NCBI GenBank assembly: GCA_902607435.1
Contig: CACLJX010000001.1
Coordinates: 74,899 to 138,898, forward strand
Direction: 5' to 3'
DNA: 64,000 bases
DNA from: an uncultured Alphaproteobacteria bacterium
GTDB lineage: Bacteria > Pseudomonadota > Alphaproteobacteria > HIMB59 > GCA-002718135
Part shown: positions 48,961-58,801 of the stretch, in pieces
Layout of the letters: every line of letters begins with the position of its first letter
How positions within the stretch are numbered: position 1 is the first letter of the stretch
Notes under the pieces: generated by a model
Database searches by the model: none
Told to the model about the DNA's origin: nothing
The model's input: the letters and a program-made list of their open reading frames with translations, nothing else
Translations under genes and position numbers: made by a program

Positions 48961-50367
48961 ATGAGTAAAAATCGTGGTATATTGAACTATAAAATTTCAT
49001 TAAAATATATTCTTTTATTTTTGTATTTAAATTTCTTTATAATTATTTTATTTGGAGCAGCAGTAAATCATGGAGTTGCAAAAGGAAAGTTTTCTGATAC
49101 ATTTATAATTAGATCAATAGTATTAATAAGTTCTTTGCCATCTTTAACAGTTAATTATCTTAATTGTGGTATTTTCGAAAATGTACAATCATGTTTTAAA
49201 CTTGGTAATGCAGGTTTAGAATTTTTTACTGAAAAAACAGGAAAAGGAAATTTTTTTGCTGATAAACCAATTGGCTTAACACATTTTACAAAATCTTCAG
49301 AGGATTTAGAAGGTTATTTATTAATTCCTTTGTACTTCTTGGACGAAAAAAAAACTAAAATACAATTAGTAGATATTAACACAAAGAAAATTATTAATAC
49401 TTGGGATTCTGACATCAATAAAATTAATTCACAATCCTTAATTGATAGAAATTTAAGTAATTTAGAAAGAGACAGCAATCAAAGTCGTTATCAATATTTT
49501 AATCCTCTTTTATTTGATGACGGCAGTATAGTAGTTAATTCGGACTCACCATTGATAAAGATTGATAAATGCTCAAAATTGGTATGGCAAGTTGATGAAT
49601 TATTTCATCACGCCAGTAATTTTGATCACAATGGAAATATTTGGACCCCAACTACAAAAATACCAGGAAATTTTTTAAAGTTTAATATTAATTATTATGA
49701 TGATGAAATAACAAATATAGAAGCAAAAAATGGAAAGAAATTATATCAAAAGTCTGTGACTGAAATACTTGTTGAGAACAATTTAATAAATCTCATAACC
49801 AACTCGTATGAAGGCAATGATCCTATTCATTTAAATGATATTGAGCCTGTATTAAATGAAAGTGAATTTTGGAAAAAAGGTGATGTGTTTTTATCATTAA
49901 GAAATTTATCTATGATAATTTTATTCAGACCCTCTGAAAATAAATTAGTATGGTATAAACAGGGTCCATGGAGGCATCAGCATGATATTGATATAATTGA
50001 TAATGAAACCATAGCTGTTTATGACAATAATACAGATCTAAAACCTGAATTTATAAAAGCAGATCCTCAATCAAAACATAATGATGTTTTGTTTTATAAC
50101 TTTGCTTCAAAACAAATAACAAATCCATATGGAAAGTTGTTTTATAAACATAATATTAGGAGCAAAACAGGTTCTCTGTTTACAGTATTAAGTAATAAAG
50201 ATATTTTTGTAGAAGAAACAGATTATTCTAGATTGCTGAGGGGCAATACAGATGGAAGTGTAAAGTGGGAATTTATTTGGGACGCAAAAATTAATTGGGC
50301 ACGTTTTTTAAATGAAAAAAAATATAATAAAATTATAGAAACATTATATAAAACAGAATGCCCTTAA
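48961..50367 (+). CDS. Arylsulfotransferase (ASST)-like membrane-anchored protein
   Basis: N-terminal TM anchor; WQVDELFHHASNFDHNGNIWTPT, GPWRHQHDIDIIDNETIAVYDNN repeated beta-propeller-like motifs; upstream TTG start at 48949 possible. Confidence 0.75.
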   Translation: MSKNRGILNYKISLKYILLFLYLNFFIIILFGAAVNHGVAKGKFSDTFIIRSIVLISSLPSLTVNYLNCGIFENVQSCFKLGNAGLEFFTEKTGKGNFFADKPIGLTHFTKSSEDLEGYLLIPLYFLDEKKTKIQLVDINTKKIINTWDSDINKINSQSLIDRNLSNLERDSNQSRYQYFNPLLFDDGSIVVNSDSPLIKIDKCSKLVWQVDELFHHASNFDHNGNIWTPTTKIPGNFLKFNINYYDDEITNIEAKNGKKLYQKSVTEILVENNLINLITNSYEGNDPIHLNDIEPVLNESEFWKKGDVFLSLRNLSMIILFRPSENKLVWYKQGPWRHQHDIDIIDNETIAVYDNNTDLKPEFIKADPQSKHNDVLFYNFASKQITNPYGKLFYKHNIRSKTGSLFTVLSNKDIFVEETDYSRLLRGNTDGSVKWEFIWDAKINWARFLNEKKYNKIIETLYKTECP

Positions 50368-50546
50368 TTATTTTATTTTTATTATTTGTTTCAAATCCAG
50401 TCTACGCCTATATCGGGCCAGGAATGGGTATCGGAATATTTATAATGATTATTTTATTTATAATTTCTATTGTTTTATTTTTATTTTCTTGTTTATATTA
50501 TCCATTTAAGATTTTGTTTCAAAAATTGAAAAAAAAGAAACTATAA
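50358..50546 (+). CDS. Small membrane protein with YIGPGMGIG motif
   Basis: 62 aa, overlaps ASST-like gene end by 10 nt. Confidence 0.65.
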   Translation: MPLIILFLLFVSNPVYAYIGPGMGIGIFIMIILFIISIVLFLFSCLYYPFKILFQKLKKKKL

Positions 50547-50548
50547 AA

Positions 50549-50926
50549 TTGACTTTTTTTATTCCTTATCTAATTATTATTGTATGCTATGAGTTATTAA
50601 CTAGGTTTAACATTGTTAAAGACATTAGAAATTATATAGATATTCTTAAAAAAATTCCAAAAACGTTGAAACAAAAGTCATATTCAGATGAAATGAAATT
50701 TAAATTTATGATTCAGAATAGTGCAGAGCTAATGTTTTTAAGCATATATTTTTTGATGAAAATAATATTTATAATATTCCCATTAATAGTATTAATGAGT
50801 TTGGATTATTTTTTTGGTTCTAATTTTTCAAAATTTATTTATGATATATTTTTTTATATAATAGCATTACTAGTTTTATTTATTTATATTAGATTAAAAA
50901 AAATGATTTATGATTGGGAATTATAA
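50549..50926 (+). CDS. Hypothetical membrane protein (TTG start)
   Basis: Hydrophobic segments; embedded in operon. Confidence 0.6.
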   Translation: MTFFIPYLIIIVCYELLTRFNIVKDIRNYIDILKKIPKTLKQKSYSDEMKFKFMIQNSAELMFLSIYFLMKIIFIIFPLIVLMSLDYFFGSNFSKFIYDIFFYIIALLVLFIYIRLKKMIYDWEL

Positions 50927-51917
50927 TTTTTTTGAAAGGTTTTTACACAAGATAGTATTAAAAAATAATATATTAAGTAATTTTCTTTTTGATATTGAAA
51001 AATACCTTTTTCTTCAAAAAGAACATACTAATTATTTAAGTATTTTTATTACTGGCTTGGCAAGAAGCGGCAGCACATCTTTGTTAAACTCTTTTTATAA
51101 TACCAATAAATTTGCGTCACTTACCTATAAAGATATGCCCTTTATTATAGCACCAAACCTGTGGAATAAAATTAATTTTAGATTAAATAAAAAATATTCT
51201 CAAAGAGCTCATAATGATAATATTTATATAAATTATGAAAGTCCTGAAGCATTTGAGGAAGTTTTTTGGAAAAAAATTTTAAAAGAAAAATATATTTTAA
51301 AAGAAAATTTAATTTCCCATAATCTTTCTGAAATTGAATTAAATCAATTTAAGTATTTTATTAATTTAGTTTTACGATGTAAAAATTTAAATTACTACGT
51401 ATCAAAAAATAATAATAATATTTTAAGAATTAAAGCATTATCAAACAATTTAAATAATGCATTATTTATTGTACTTTTTAGAGATCCAATAAATCAATCA
51501 AATTCATTATTAAATCAACATTTAAAATTTATAGATTTACAAAATAAAAATAATTTTATTGAGGATTATATGAACATGCTTGGACATTATGAATTTGGGA
51601 ATAATCATAAGAGAGTTAAGTTTAAAGAAAATTATATACATAATAATTTCAACAATTTAGATTATTGGATTGAAATTTGGTATAAAACTTACAGTCATTT
51701 ATTTTTGAATTATAACAAAAAAAATGTTTATTTTATTTGTTATGAAGATTTATGCAAAAATACAAATATTTATCTTAAGAGAAAATTAAAAGACTTTGAT
51801 GTGTTTGAAAATATTACTTTTACGTCCATGTTTAACAAAAATCAATTTTATAAAAAAACTAATGGTTTATTAGAAAAAAAATCTTATGAATTATATGAAA
51901 AAATGAAAAATATTTAA
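50910..51917 (+). CDS. Sulfotransferase-family protein
   Basis: FITGLARSGSTSLLNSFYN (PAPS 5'-phosphosulfate loop-like), LFIVLFRDPINQSNSLL. Confidence 0.78.
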   Translation: MIGNYNFFERFLHKIVLKNNILSNFLFDIEKYLFLQKEHTNYLSIFITGLARSGSTSLLNSFYNTNKFASLTYKDMPFIIAPNLWNKINFRLNKKYSQRAHNDNIYINYESPEAFEEVFWKKILKEKYILKENLISHNLSEIELNQFKYFINLVLRCKNLNYYVSKNNNNILRIKALSNNLNNALFIVLFRDPINQSNSLLNQHLKFIDLQNKNNFIEDYMNMLGHYEFGNNHKRVKFKENYIHNNFNNLDYWIEIWYKTYSHLFLNYNKKNVYFICYEDLCKNTNIYLKRKLKDFDVFENITFTSMFNKNQFYKKTNGLLEKKSYELYEKMKNI

Positions 51918-51950
51918 TTTATTTCTTAATTTTTTATTATTACCATGTAG

Positions 51951-52958
51951 TTATTTTTTAATTTTTCTAAACTCATTTAAAAGATTTTTTATTGAATTAC
52001 TGAAATCTACTTTAGTTTTCCATTTTACATCTTTTTTAAATTTATTAACATTTGGTATTTGGTAAGTAACATCCTGAAGTCTTAAACGTTTGCGGTCAAG
52101 TTTTAAGACAATCTTTTTCTTAGAAAGTTTTATTAAATTTTTTAAATAACTTTTAACAGTAATAATATGATCTCCACCAATATTATATATTTCTCCTACT
52201 TTGCCATAAAGAGCAGTTTGCCAATATGCATTCATCGCATCTGCGATATCTTGAACACATCTTACACTATCTAAATTGCCATGTTTAAGAGTTTTTTTTC
52301 TACCTTTTTCGATATCAACTATTTGTTTAGCAAAAGCACTCATAAATAAATTTTCTCTTCTTGCATTAGAATAGGAAAACATACGTGTTATTATAATATT
52401 AAGACCATAGCTTCTATAATAAACCTGAGACATTAAATCCTGAAATGCTTTCGATACTGCATAAGGACTCACAGGCCTCATTGGTTGGTTTTCTTTTATT
52501 GGTGTCTCGCTTTTGGTTACATTGCCATATACTTCTGAAGAACTACAGGTAATTATTAGTGATTTAAGTTTTAGAATTCTTATGGATTCAAAAAGATTTA
52601 TTGTTATTAAATTATTATTAGTGATTATTTCTGCTGGCAAATCAAAAGATTTCCTCACGTCTGCATTGAACGCTAGATTATATATTAGATCAGGCTTTGT
52701 TTTTTTTAATACCAGTTGTAATTTTTTCTTATTTTTTAAATTTAATTTAAAAAAGGAAACTCTTTTTGGTGATATTTTTTTAGAAGGATTTTCTTTAAGA
52801 AAGTTAATTAATTGTTTTAATTTTTTTTCTGATCTATATGTGCCATATATTCTAATTTTACTATCTTTTTCTAAAATCGTTTCACACAAATAACTGCCTC
52901 CTGATCCAGTAATTCCGGTAATAAAACATTTTTTGAATTTTCTTTTGATATATTTCAT
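51951..52958 (-). CDS. NAD-dependent epimerase/dehydratase (GDP-mannose 4,6-dehydratase-like)
   Basis: CFITGITGSGGSYLCETIL, SSSEVYGNV, SPYAVSKAFQDLMSQVYYRSYGL. Confidence 0.88.
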   Translation of the reverse strand: MKYIKRKFKKCFITGITGSGGSYLCETILEKDSKIRIYGTYRSEKKLKQLINFLKENPSKKISPKRVSFFKLNLKNKKKLQLVLKKTKPDLIYNLAFNADVRKSFDLPAEIITNNNLITINLFESIRILKLKSLIITCSSSEVYGNVTKSETPIKENQPMRPVSPYAVSKAFQDLMSQVYYRSYGLNIIITRMFSYSNARRENLFMSAFAKQIVDIEKGRKKTLKHGNLDSVRCVQDIADAMNAYWQTALYGKVGEIYNIGGDHIITVKSYLKNLIKLSKKKIVLKLDRKRLRLQDVTYQIPNVNKFKKDVKWKTKVDFSNSIKNLLNEFRKIKK

Positions 52959-52989
52959 TGAATTAAAATTTATTAAAAAATCTAATATA

Positions 52990-53934
52990 TTATTTTGTTA
53001 ACTCTATAATAGCCTTTTTAATTTTTTTGATAGACAATCCATTGATGTCTAGTAACTTTGATCTACCAATATTTTCATAAATGAATTTATCCGGAAGACT
53101 AAGATTTTTTATTTGTTGATTTTTATATATATTTTCATAAATTAGTGAGCCCAAACTTCCGGACAAAGTTTGTTCGTCTAACGTTAATATTGATTTATAT
53201 TTACTCAATTCTTTTTTTAATTTTTCAGGAAAAGGTTTGGATCTTATTAAATCAATTATAGTAATTTTTGATTCATATTTTTTGCTTAAGTCATTTACAG
53301 CCTCAATTGCTCTCGAAATGATAGTTCCATGGCTAACAATACAAACCCCACCTGTCTTTAATTTAGATTTTTTCAAAATCCTATATCCATATTTAATTTG
53401 ACTTAAATTTAATTTTGTTGATAAATTTAATCCAGGACTTCTATCCAATCTAATAAATTTAGGTCCATTATTTAAAGTAGTTTGCTTAGCTATTAATTTT
53501 GCAACCAATGGATCAGAAGCTGTGTAAATTTCACAATTCGGTAAGGTTCTTAAACATGCAAAATCTTCTGTTGAATAATGAGTTGGACCTGAATTAGCAT
53601 AACTTAATCCAATACCAGTAATAATTGAACAAACATCTAAGTTCATTAAACAAGAAGCAGTTTTATGTTGTTCAATGCATCTTAAAGAAAGAAATGGAGC
53701 CATTGCATAAATATAAGTTTTGTTGCCCTCTAAAGATAAACCAGCAGCAAAATCAACCATATTCTGCTCACAAATTCCTAAATGTAAAAATTGTGATTTT
53801 AAATTAAATCTGAAATTATCAAGTGCCGGCGCTCCAAAGTCAGCACTTAAAAAAAAAATTTTTTTATTTTTTTTTGCTAATTTATAAATTTCCTCAATAA
53901 ATTCGTCTCTTTGAAATAAAATTTTGTTAACCAT
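52990..53934 (-). CDS. Transketolase C-terminal subunit
   Basis: LGICEQNMVDFAAGLSLEGNKTYIYAMAPFLSLRCIEQ, LDEQTLSGSLGSLI. Confidence 0.92.
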   Translation of the reverse strand: MVNKILFQRDEFIEEIYKLAKKNKKIFFLSADFGAPALDNFRFNLKSQFLHLGICEQNMVDFAAGLSLEGNKTYIYAMAPFLSLRCIEQHKTASCLMNLDVCSIITGIGLSYANSGPTHYSTEDFACLRTLPNCEIYTASDPLVAKLIAKQTTLNNGPKFIRLDRSPGLNLSTKLNLSQIKYGYRILKKSKLKTGGVCIVSHGTIISRAIEAVNDLSKKYESKITIIDLIRSKPFPEKLKKELSKYKSILTLDEQTLSGSLGSLIYENIYKNQQIKNLSLPDKFIYENIGRSKLLDINGLSIKKIKKAIIELTK

Positions 53935-53935
53935 A

Positions 53936-54751
53936 TTAATTATTTAATTGTTCTAAGACTTCATTATAAGTTTTCTCAGAAATATTGTTCCAATAATGCC
54001 AATTTGGTTTATTCTCCATTATTTTTATACCCTTACCTTTGATAGTATAAGTCATTAAACAAGTTGGTTTTTTTGAAATTTGTAATTTTTTTAAATTTTT
54101 ATAGATTTGTACAAAATCATGACCATTACATTTTGCAGTTTTAATTCCAAAACTTTTTAATTTTGCTTCAATATTACCAAGATCTAAACATTTTTTTGGA
54201 TTGCCTAAGATAATGTTATTGTTAATATCTAAAATAATATACAAATTATCGAGTTTCAAAGAAGACAATAATAATAAAGATTCCCAAGTAGAACCTTCAT
54301 ATAGTTCTCCCTCACTTATGATAATAAAGATCTTTTTATCATTTTTATTTTTTTTTGCAGAAAAAGCAATTCCAGTTCCAAAACCTATTCCATGACCTAG
54401 AGATCCAGTTGCAGCTTTAATGCCTGGAATAGAGTTATTTCCAAAAATTCTTAAATTGGTTTTATTATTAATTCCCCAGTTATTCCAATCCTTGGAAGAT
54501 ATGATATTTAAATCATGAAGAATAGGATATTGGGCAAATGTTGCATGACCTTTGCTGACAATAATATCATCTTTTAATGGATGCTTTTTATTTTTTTTGT
54601 TCAATCTAACAAATCCTGAGTAATATAAAACAACTAGCACATCCATTATAGACATTGCCGAACCAGGATGTCCTTCCTTAAGCAAATAACATTTTTTGAA
54701 GAGTTTTCTTCTCATTTCATTTGCTTTGTTTTTTAATAAATTAATATTCAT
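53936..54751 (-). CDS. Transketolase N-terminal (TPP-binding) subunit
   Basis: GHPGSAMSIMDVLVVLYY, DDIIVSKGHATFAQYPIL, GSLGHGIGFGTGIA, SEGELYEGSTWES. Confidence 0.93.
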   Translation of the reverse strand: MNINLLKNKANEMRRKLFKKCYLLKEGHPGSAMSIMDVLVVLYYSGFVRLNKKNKKHPLKDDIIVSKGHATFAQYPILHDLNIISSKDWNNWGINNKTNLRIFGNNSIPGIKAATGSLGHGIGFGTGIAFSAKKNKNDKKIFIIISEGELYEGSTWESLLLLSSLKLDNLYIILDINNNIILGNPKKCLDLGNIEAKLKSFGIKTAKCNGHDFVQIYKNLKKLQISKKPTCLMTYTIKGKGIKIMENKPNWHYWNNISEKTYNEVLEQLNN

Positions 54752-56270
54752 TTGAATTTTCTAAAATTTGTCTATTTAATTTTATGTTAGAAAGCTTTGT
54801 AATATTGTTCTTGCTTTCTTTACCAAATTTTTTTTCAATCATATTTAAAAAATTTGGATTAGTAAAATATTTTTGCCATGCTTCATCTCTAAACTGTAAA
54901 ACTTCTTTAGAAGTACAGTAGTTTGTCCTCAAAGGTTTACACTCATAAGAAAAAAAAGCATATTCTTCAAATGAATTAGGTAAATCCCATTTTTTTTTCT
55001 TTGCTTCGAAATATAAAGGTGATCCAGGCAGGGCTTGGCAAGGGTAAAAATTTGCATGTTCTGTATTTAGTTCCATTGCTAAATCTAAAGTTTCATTCAT
55101 TCTCTGCATGCTGTCTTCAGGTAAACCAAATATATAATTTCCAAGAATATTTATACCATGGTCATTAATTGATTTTGTAACATCTCTTATATTAACCTTT
55201 TCAAATCTTCCTTTGTCTATATTTCTTCTAACTTCTTGATTCCCAGCTTCTATACCAAGACATAACCAGTTGACTCCTGCTTCTTTAAATAATTCGAGTT
55301 GATCATTTCTGACTGTATCTACTCTAGCATAAGCCCACAAATTAAATTTTAATCCACGATTAATTATTTCTTTTAATATTGGTACATAAAATTTTTTATT
55401 TAAAAAAAACATTTCATCAGACAGCCTAATAGTTTTAACCCCATAATTTGCTAGTATTTCAAGTTGATCTACAAAAAACATTGGGTCCCAGTGTCTCATA
55501 AGTTTGAAATCAGATGCTTTGGCATCCGAATTAATGCTATTTCTGTTTACAATATTAATCATACAAAAATTACAACCAAACTTACATCCCAATGAAGAAT
55601 AAACTGCAACAAAAGGCGTTCTATTTTTTTCTGAAAAAAAAGTATGCCAATAATGGGCTCTATATAAATCTAGTATATTTTTATTTTTAGGTAAAAGATC
55701 CCATGCGTAACCTGGTAATTCATTATTTATATCTTTTTCAAGTACAACTTCGCTAGGGGAATTTAATATAGGATTATTTTCTTCATCTTTGTAGCCAATT
55801 CCTTTAACTTTGTGGAGATTATTTTTAAGATCAGTTTTTAATAAATTATTTAATGAATATACCCCTTCATTAATGAATACAAAATCAATATAATTGTAGG
55901 AGAGCACCTCCATTGGTAAAGCACTGATATGTGAGCCTATAAAACCTATTTTTATCATTGGATGATGCAATTTTAACTGTTGGGCCAATCTAGTTGCTCC
56001 AATCATTAAAAACGTTCCTTGGTTTGGTTGTTGGCCATACAGCACAAAACATGCTAATCTGCACTTAGAGTCATTAATTTCTTCAATTGACTGTTCCTCA
56101 GTTAATCTTAAAGCATCACAATCAAGTATTTCACAAGATAAATTATTTTTTCTTATATTTGAGGCAAGCAATAAAGCCCAAGTGGGAGGCTCAATGGCAG
56201 TATAAATATTGGCTAAGTTTTGGTAAATCTTTTTAGCAGAATTTGGAATTACAAAAAGAACGTCAATCAT
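54741..56270 (-). CDS. B12-binding domain radical SAM protein
   Basis: N-terminal cobalamin-like domain; YSSLGCKFGCNFCMI (CxxxCxxC); GIEAGNQEVRRNIDKG. Confidence 0.92.
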   Translation of the reverse strand: MIDVLFVIPNSAKKIYQNLANIYTAIEPPTWALLLASNIRKNNLSCEILDCDALRLTEEQSIEEINDSKCRLACFVLYGQQPNQGTFLMIGATRLAQQLKLHHPMIKIGFIGSHISALPMEVLSYNYIDFVFINEGVYSLNNLLKTDLKNNLHKVKGIGYKDEENNPILNSPSEVVLEKDINNELPGYAWDLLPKNKNILDLYRAHYWHTFFSEKNRTPFVAVYSSLGCKFGCNFCMINIVNRNSINSDAKASDFKLMRHWDPMFFVDQLEILANYGVKTIRLSDEMFFLNKKFYVPILKEIINRGLKFNLWAYARVDTVRNDQLELFKEAGVNWLCLGIEAGNQEVRRNIDKGRFEKVNIRDVTKSINDHGINILGNYIFGLPEDSMQRMNETLDLAMELNTEHANFYPCQALPGSPLYFEAKKKKWDLPNSFEEYAFFSYECKPLRTNYCTSKEVLQFRDEAWQKYFTNPNFLNMIEKKFGKESKNNITKLSNIKLNRQILENSNEY

Positions 56271-56303
56271 AAATTGTGGTATGTTGTTTCCAACTGAACA
56301 TTC

Positions 56304-57464
56304 TTGTATATTATATATTTTTTAATTGCCATTGCTATTTTATATTATTATTCTCTATTTCTTTATAACAGAACGAATAAAGCAAGCATGAAGGTTGCCA
56401 TACTAATTCCTACTTTAAACCGGCTTTCTTTTTTAAGGCGTACGGTATTATACTATGATGCTATACAAAGCCCGCATCCTATATATATTGGTGATGCAAG
56501 CAATACTGAAACATCTAATGATGCAATTGCATTCCTGACAGATATTAACAATGTTGTAGTAAAGTACTTTCATTGGGAAAAATTGAGTTTTGAAAAAACA
56601 ACTATCAAACTTGCCAAAGAAGCTTCTGCTGAATTTGAATATTGCACATATCAAGGAGATGATGATTATTTCATTCCTTCTTCATTGACCAAATGTGCTA
56701 TATTTCTTTCTAAAAATTTTGATTATCGTACAGCACAAGGAAGGGCTGGACTTGTTACTATGGATGGACAAGAACCCTTAGGCACGATCAAAGATATATC
56801 AGAATACTGGGGAAAAAATTCACTTGAGGAGTCAAGTAAAATTGAAAGGTTATTATCCTTTCACGATAATTATTTTGTAGCACAGTTTTCTGTACATCGA
56901 ATTAATGAATTCATAGCTGATAGTAGTGATTTTTCAACTATTATTAATTCTCATATCAGTGAACAATTACACTGTTATACATTTGCTATTAAAGGAAAAT
57001 CTAAATTTATTGATTGCTTATATTTAATTAGAGTTCGTCATCCTGATTTATACATTCGTCATTATGAAGATGATGTTTTTGAAGCCATGTCTCGTGAAAA
57101 TTGGCATTATGATTATAACAAAATAATTGACTCTTTGAGTATTATACTCAGTGACGATGATAAAATATCTCTTTCAGAAGCGAAAAAAATTATTTCAGAT
57201 TTGATAAAACAAAGATTGAAATTTACCATAAAGCATTATCTTCAATTATCTATAAACAACGAAAAGAAAAAGAGTTTTTATATAAGATTGAAAAATATCG
57301 TACCTTGTTATTTAATAAATAAATTAAAATACACGAAAAATAAATTATTAAACAAGGAAATGAATTTATTAATGATCAAACATTCACGTTTTCGTTTAGA
57401 TTTTTTGCCGATTGTAAATAGTCTAACAGGTAAGAAATTTAGTGATGATGAAAAACAGATTTAA
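56304..57464 (+). CDS. Glycosyltransferase (TIGR00180-like)
   Basis: VAILIPTLNRLSFLRRTVLYYDAIQSPHPIYIGDAS, YQGDDDYFIPSS; alternative start 56388. Confidence 0.82.
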   Translation: MYIIYFLIAIAILYYYSLFLYNRTNKASMKVAILIPTLNRLSFLRRTVLYYDAIQSPHPIYIGDASNTETSNDAIAFLTDINNVVVKYFHWEKLSFEKTTIKLAKEASAEFEYCTYQGDDDYFIPSSLTKCAIFLSKNFDYRTAQGRAGLVTMDGQEPLGTIKDISEYWGKNSLEESSKIERLLSFHDNYFVAQFSVHRINEFIADSSDFSTIINSHISEQLHCYTFAIKGKSKFIDCLYLIRVRHPDLYIRHYEDDVFEAMSRENWHYDYNKIIDSLSIILSDDDKISLSEAKKIISDLIKQRLKFTIKHYLQLSINNEKKKSFYIRLKNIVPCYLINKLKYTKNKLLNKEMNLLMIKHSRFRLDFLPIVNSLTGKKFSDDEKQI

Positions 57465-57498
57465 AAAAAAATTATTAACCTAATATTAAAAGTTTATT

Positions 57499-58326
57499 TT
57501 ATATCTCCATCTCATCTATTGAAATATTATTATAATAGCTTCCAGGTTTATAAATTACAGGCCTTCTTCCAAAAAGGCTTTTGTAATATTTCTTTGTACG
57601 AGTCATTACAGAAACAATCACAATTCTGGCATCAACTGATACCCTCGTATAATTCTTAAGAGGCAAAGTACTGTGTAATTTCTTTGCATCGAATAGAGAT
57701 ACTTTTCCATATTTAAAGTTTTGAACAATAGAACTTTTATGAAATTTTAAAGAAATTTCAAAATTATTTTGTCTCATTTTATCTATATCAAAATTATATT
57801 CTTCAAATAATCCAACACTTTTTTTCAAAGAGTTTAAAGCAAATCCATATCCTTCACTTTTTGAAGGACTATTAAGAGGTAACCATAAATTTATTTCATA
57901 GGGAGGATGGCCATTCATCAAATCTGAATGATAAACAGGATAAAAACTATCTAAGGTTGAATGAGGAAAAAATACTCTTAAAGTTGGATGTTGCTGAAAA
58001 TAAAAATTTTCACCAATAAAATCTCGAATACCTGTTTTTAGTATTTCAATGTATTTGCTTTTAAAAGACTGATTTAATTCAGCAATATTTTTTGTAAACT
58101 TATTCAATCCATAAGTTTGATCAATAATCTTTAATTGATCATCAATTATTAAATGCAGATTTGATAAATCATTAAATGAACAAGAAATATTGTATTTTTC
58201 TTTTATCATTTTCAAAAATATATTTGAAAGTTCATTTATATTATTAACATCAATTAATTTATATCCATCATCATATTTATTAGTAAAATAATTATTTTGA
58301 TAAAAATCTTTTTTAAAATTTTCCAT
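57499..58326 (-). CDS. Carbohydrate-cluster 2OG-Fe(II) oxygenase-like protein
   Basis: VYHSDLMNGHPPYEINLWLPL (HxD), KKLHSTLPLKNYTRVSVDARIVI (distal H/R). Confidence 0.75.
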   Translation of the reverse strand: MENFKKDFYQNNYFTNKYDDGYKLIDVNNINELSNIFLKMIKEKYNISCSFNDLSNLHLIIDDQLKIIDQTYGLNKFTKNIAELNQSFKSKYIEILKTGIRDFIGENFYFQQHPTLRVFFPHSTLDSFYPVYHSDLMNGHPPYEINLWLPLNSPSKSEGYGFALNSLKKSVGLFEEYNFDIDKMRQNNFEISLKFHKSSIVQNFKYGKVSLFDAKKLHSTLPLKNYTRVSVDARIVIVSVMTRTKKYYKSLFGRRPVIYKPGSYYNNISIDEMEI

Positions 58327-58339
58327 AGTTTGTGTTCTT

Positions 58340-58416
58340 TGGCGCGCCCGAGAAGAGTCGAACTCCTAACCTCCAGATCCGTAATCTGGCGCTCTATCCA
58401 ATTGAGCTACGGGCGC
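58340..58416 (-). tRNA. tRNA-Arg(ACG), CCA encoded
   Basis: RC: GCGCCCGTAGCTCAATTGGATAGAGCGCCAGATTACGGATCTGGAGGTTAGGAGTTCGACTCTTCTCGGGCGCGCCA; complete cloverleaf. Confidence 0.95.
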
Positions 58417-58801
58417 TGGTATATAATTTTTTTTTAACTTTAATAAAACTTAACTTCTTTTTGTGCTTTATTGTTATTATACAAATAACATAAAAATTTC
58501 CATATAATAACATTTGAGTATGATAACAGTGGAGTCAGTTAAAATGTATACAATTTAATAAATATTCTTTGGAGCTTTACCTGGAACGAAGGGGAAGATC
58601 TATCTAGAATATAGCATTAATATATTAAAGCTCGCTTTGTTTTATATTTACCTTGGAAAAACATAGTTTAATTTAGCTTTTGTTTTTTAATTTCATCCTA
58701 ATTCTGTTTCGAAGATCTTATTTTTAGATTATCATATTTGGATTAATGGAAATTTTATTGAATTTATTATGTTAAGTAATGAATGATTTAATTTATTTAT
58801 C

